Origin: Candidatus Dojkabacteria bacterium UBA5209
Lineage (GTDB): Bacteria > Patescibacteriota > Dojkabacteria > SC72
DNA length: 6,105 nt
Direction of reading: 5' to 3'
NCBI GenBank assembly: GCA_002412645.1
Contig: DHVL01000054.1
Coordinates: forward strand, 1 to 6,105
Shown piece after piece: positions 5,651 through 6,105 of this stretch (position 1 is the first letter of the stretch; every line of letters begins with the position of its first letter). Below the pieces are notes generated by a model that worked only from the letters and a program-made list of their open reading frames with translations, searched no databases and was not told where the DNA came from. Made by a program: the position numbers and the translations under genes.

Positions 5651-5868
5651 CGGTGTTATGCTTCTTTAAAGAAGTATAATATCGAAGAGCATATGTAATA
5701 TGCTTCCCCAAATCTTCCTTTCCTTAGGCTCAGAATTGGTTAAAACCAAACCTAGGGAGAGAGAGATTTGAAGTGTGTAATCTTACTCTTTTCCTTTTGT
5801 CCAGATGTGTTCGTGGCACCCCAGACAAAGGGAAAAACTTAAGATATCCACATACGATATTAAAGAAC
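5612..5868 (-). ncRNA. Unidentified structured RNA (four-helix junction) upstream of rho
   Basis: This segment has no credible reading frame but is densely self-complementary. In window coordinates, closing stem P1 pairs 5677-5684 with 5855-5862 (TAATATCG/CGATATTA, perfect). Inside it lie P2 (5687-5705, a short stem with a GTA triloop), P3 (5710-5728 with 5751-5769, 18 of 19 positions pairable, plus an inner stem TTGGT/ACCAA) and P4 (5773-5853, with a 13-bp core 5789-5801/5824-5836 and a 22-nt GC-rich loop). Only 0-4 bases separate neighbouring helices. A perfect minus-strand promoter puts the 5' end at about 5867, next to P1, and a terminator-like hairpin follows. That favours the minus strand. 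The wobble pairs, however, are mostly G.U if the plus strand is the RNA, so the strand is uncertain. I found no RNase P, tmRNA, SRP, 5S, 6S or T-box signatures. Confidence 0.5.
5661..5674. repeat. Perfect 14-nt palindrome CTTCTTTAAAGAAG
   Basis: The sequence is its own reverse complement and sits between the closing stem of the structured RNA and the terminator-like hairpin. Its half TTCTTTAA (5662-5669) is also complementary to TTAAAGAA at 5860-5867, which is where the minus-strand transcript would begin. It can therefore fold on itself or pair with the distant end of the RNA. Confidence 0.6.
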
Positions 5869-5873
5869 GGTAT

Positions 5874-5903
5874 ATTATAATCCTAGGGCGCCTAGTATGT
5901 CAA
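5874..5903 (-). promoter_or_regulatory. Strong sigma70-type promoter upstream of the structured RNA
   Basis: The minus strand shows consensus TTGACA (5903-5898), an 18-nt spacer and consensus TATAAT (5879-5874). The predicted start is near 5867, exactly at the outer edge of the structured RNA. The spacer holds the inverted repeat CTAGG-GCG-CCTAG (5883-5895), which could be an operator. This is the best promoter in the window. Confidence 0.75.
5883..5895. repeat. Inverted repeat inside the promoter spacer
   Basis: CTAGG-GCG-CCTAG is a GC-rich palindrome in AT-rich surroundings, lying between the -35 and -10 of the distal promoter. That position would suit a repressor site, or an activator that distorts the 18-nt spacer. 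No regulator gene is in the window, so an operator role is inference. Confidence 0.4.
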
Positions 5904-6105
5904 GCCTATATAAACTGTCCACAATACCACCTCTCCAGTGTTGCTTTGCTATTGTAGGAGATATACGGCTTCTTCTTAGCTCTCCCTACTACATAGTTAC
6001 GATTGGTTGTACGTGTAAGTATACTTTACGTATTTTGTTGATATCTTTTGCGAAAATTTTATAGCTTCTTAATTCCCTTTACAACAGAGACTTTTAATTT
6101 ACTAC
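5904..6105. other. Right-end intergenic stretch without a supported gene
   Basis: I see no gene in these 202 bases. Short open stretches occur on the minus strand without usable start codons. One of them, 6103-6059, reads SKLKVSVVKGIKKL and then TAA, and could be the last codons of a gene beyond the edge, but it is too short to claim. Two weak stems overlap: ACAATA/TATTGT (5921-5926/5950-5955) and GTAGGAGA/TCTCCCTAC (5954-5961/5981-5989, one bulged C). Neither is followed by a T-run on either strand. Confidence 0.4.

Noticed and set aside
5425..5679. Plus-strand open frame of 84 codons over the rho start and its upstream region
   Set aside because: Most of it is antisense to the certain rho N-terminus, and the rest crosses the promoter, hairpins and palindrome. 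The protein has no domain character.
5801..5826. T-box antiterminator resemblance (minus strand GGGGTGCCACGAA)
   Set aside because: It lacks the conserved GGUGGNACCGCG core, and the downstream gene is rho, not an aminoacyl-tRNA synthetase or amino-acid gene.
5684..5862. Retron msr-msd-like layout (end-pairing stem, short hairpin, long hairpins)
   Set aside because: No reverse transcriptase gene is in the window on either strand near this region, and I cannot point to a branching guanosine context.
5666..5867. MITE-like element: inverted TAATATCG/CGATATTA ends with TTAAAGAA flanking copies
   Set aside because: The right-hand direct repeat overlaps the inverted end by three bases and the left one is three bases away, so they are not clean target duplications. 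The inner helices tile as an RNA. A second genomic copy would reopen this.
5612..5868. RNase P RNA, tmRNA, SRP RNA or 5S rRNA
   Set aside because: I looked on both strands for the GAGGAAAGUCC and ACAGAA boxes of RNase P, the tRNA-like ends of tmRNA, the GGAAGGAAGCAG of SRP RNA and the 5S core. Only scattered partial resemblances occur (GATCGGTACTGCC and CCACGAACAC recall 5S pieces, but on opposite strands).
5904..6061. Broken gene read in successive minus-strand frames at the right end
   Set aside because: Open stretches of about 30-37 codons occur, but they have no start codons and no family resemblance, and that length is expected by chance at this base composition.

Overview
The window looks like chromosomal DNA of a small-genome, AT-rich bacterium, most probably of the Candidate Phyla Radiation (Patescibacteria). 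This placement is an inference. It rests on the gene style: a LeuRS with a 'MPNWAGSSWYYLRY'-type catalytic segment and no leucine-specific insertion, a membrane-anchored double-LysM M23 peptidase with a long acidic N-terminus, sparse Shine-Dalgarno sequences, and short intergenic gaps. The standard genetic code reads all three large genes at full length. A 16S or ribosomal-protein marker would be needed to fix the phylum.

Every gene I can support is on the minus strand, so read the window from right to left. From about 6105 to 5904 there is no convincing gene. A textbook sigma70-type promoter (TTGACA, 18 nt, TATAAT) lies at 5903-5874. It is followed by about 250 nt of strongly self-complementary, non-coding DNA (5868-5612): four helices tile almost without gaps around one closing stem, and a terminator-like hairpin with a T-rich tail follows. 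I recognise no known RNA family here, and this is the main discovery candidate. A second promoter (TTGACT, 17 nt, TATACT) at 5602-5574 lies between this unit and rho, so the structured RNA may be a free-standing ncRNA gene or the long 5' leader of a distal rho transcript.

Then come rho (5519-4254, transcription termination factor), a LysM-LysM-M23 peptidase gene starting 21 nt after rho (4232-2880, cell-wall hydrolase), a tandem pair of alanine tRNAs (CGC anticodon, then GGC, 6 nt apart) with an extended -10 promoter just upstream, and leuS (2555-117, leucyl-tRNA synthetase). Another good leftward promoter (95-67) follows leuS and starts a transcription unit that runs out of the window on the left.

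The genes are housekeeping: transcription termination, envelope remodelling, and tRNA supply and charging. No phage, transposase, CRISPR array or defence gene is visible. The unexplained part is the structured segment upstream of rho.
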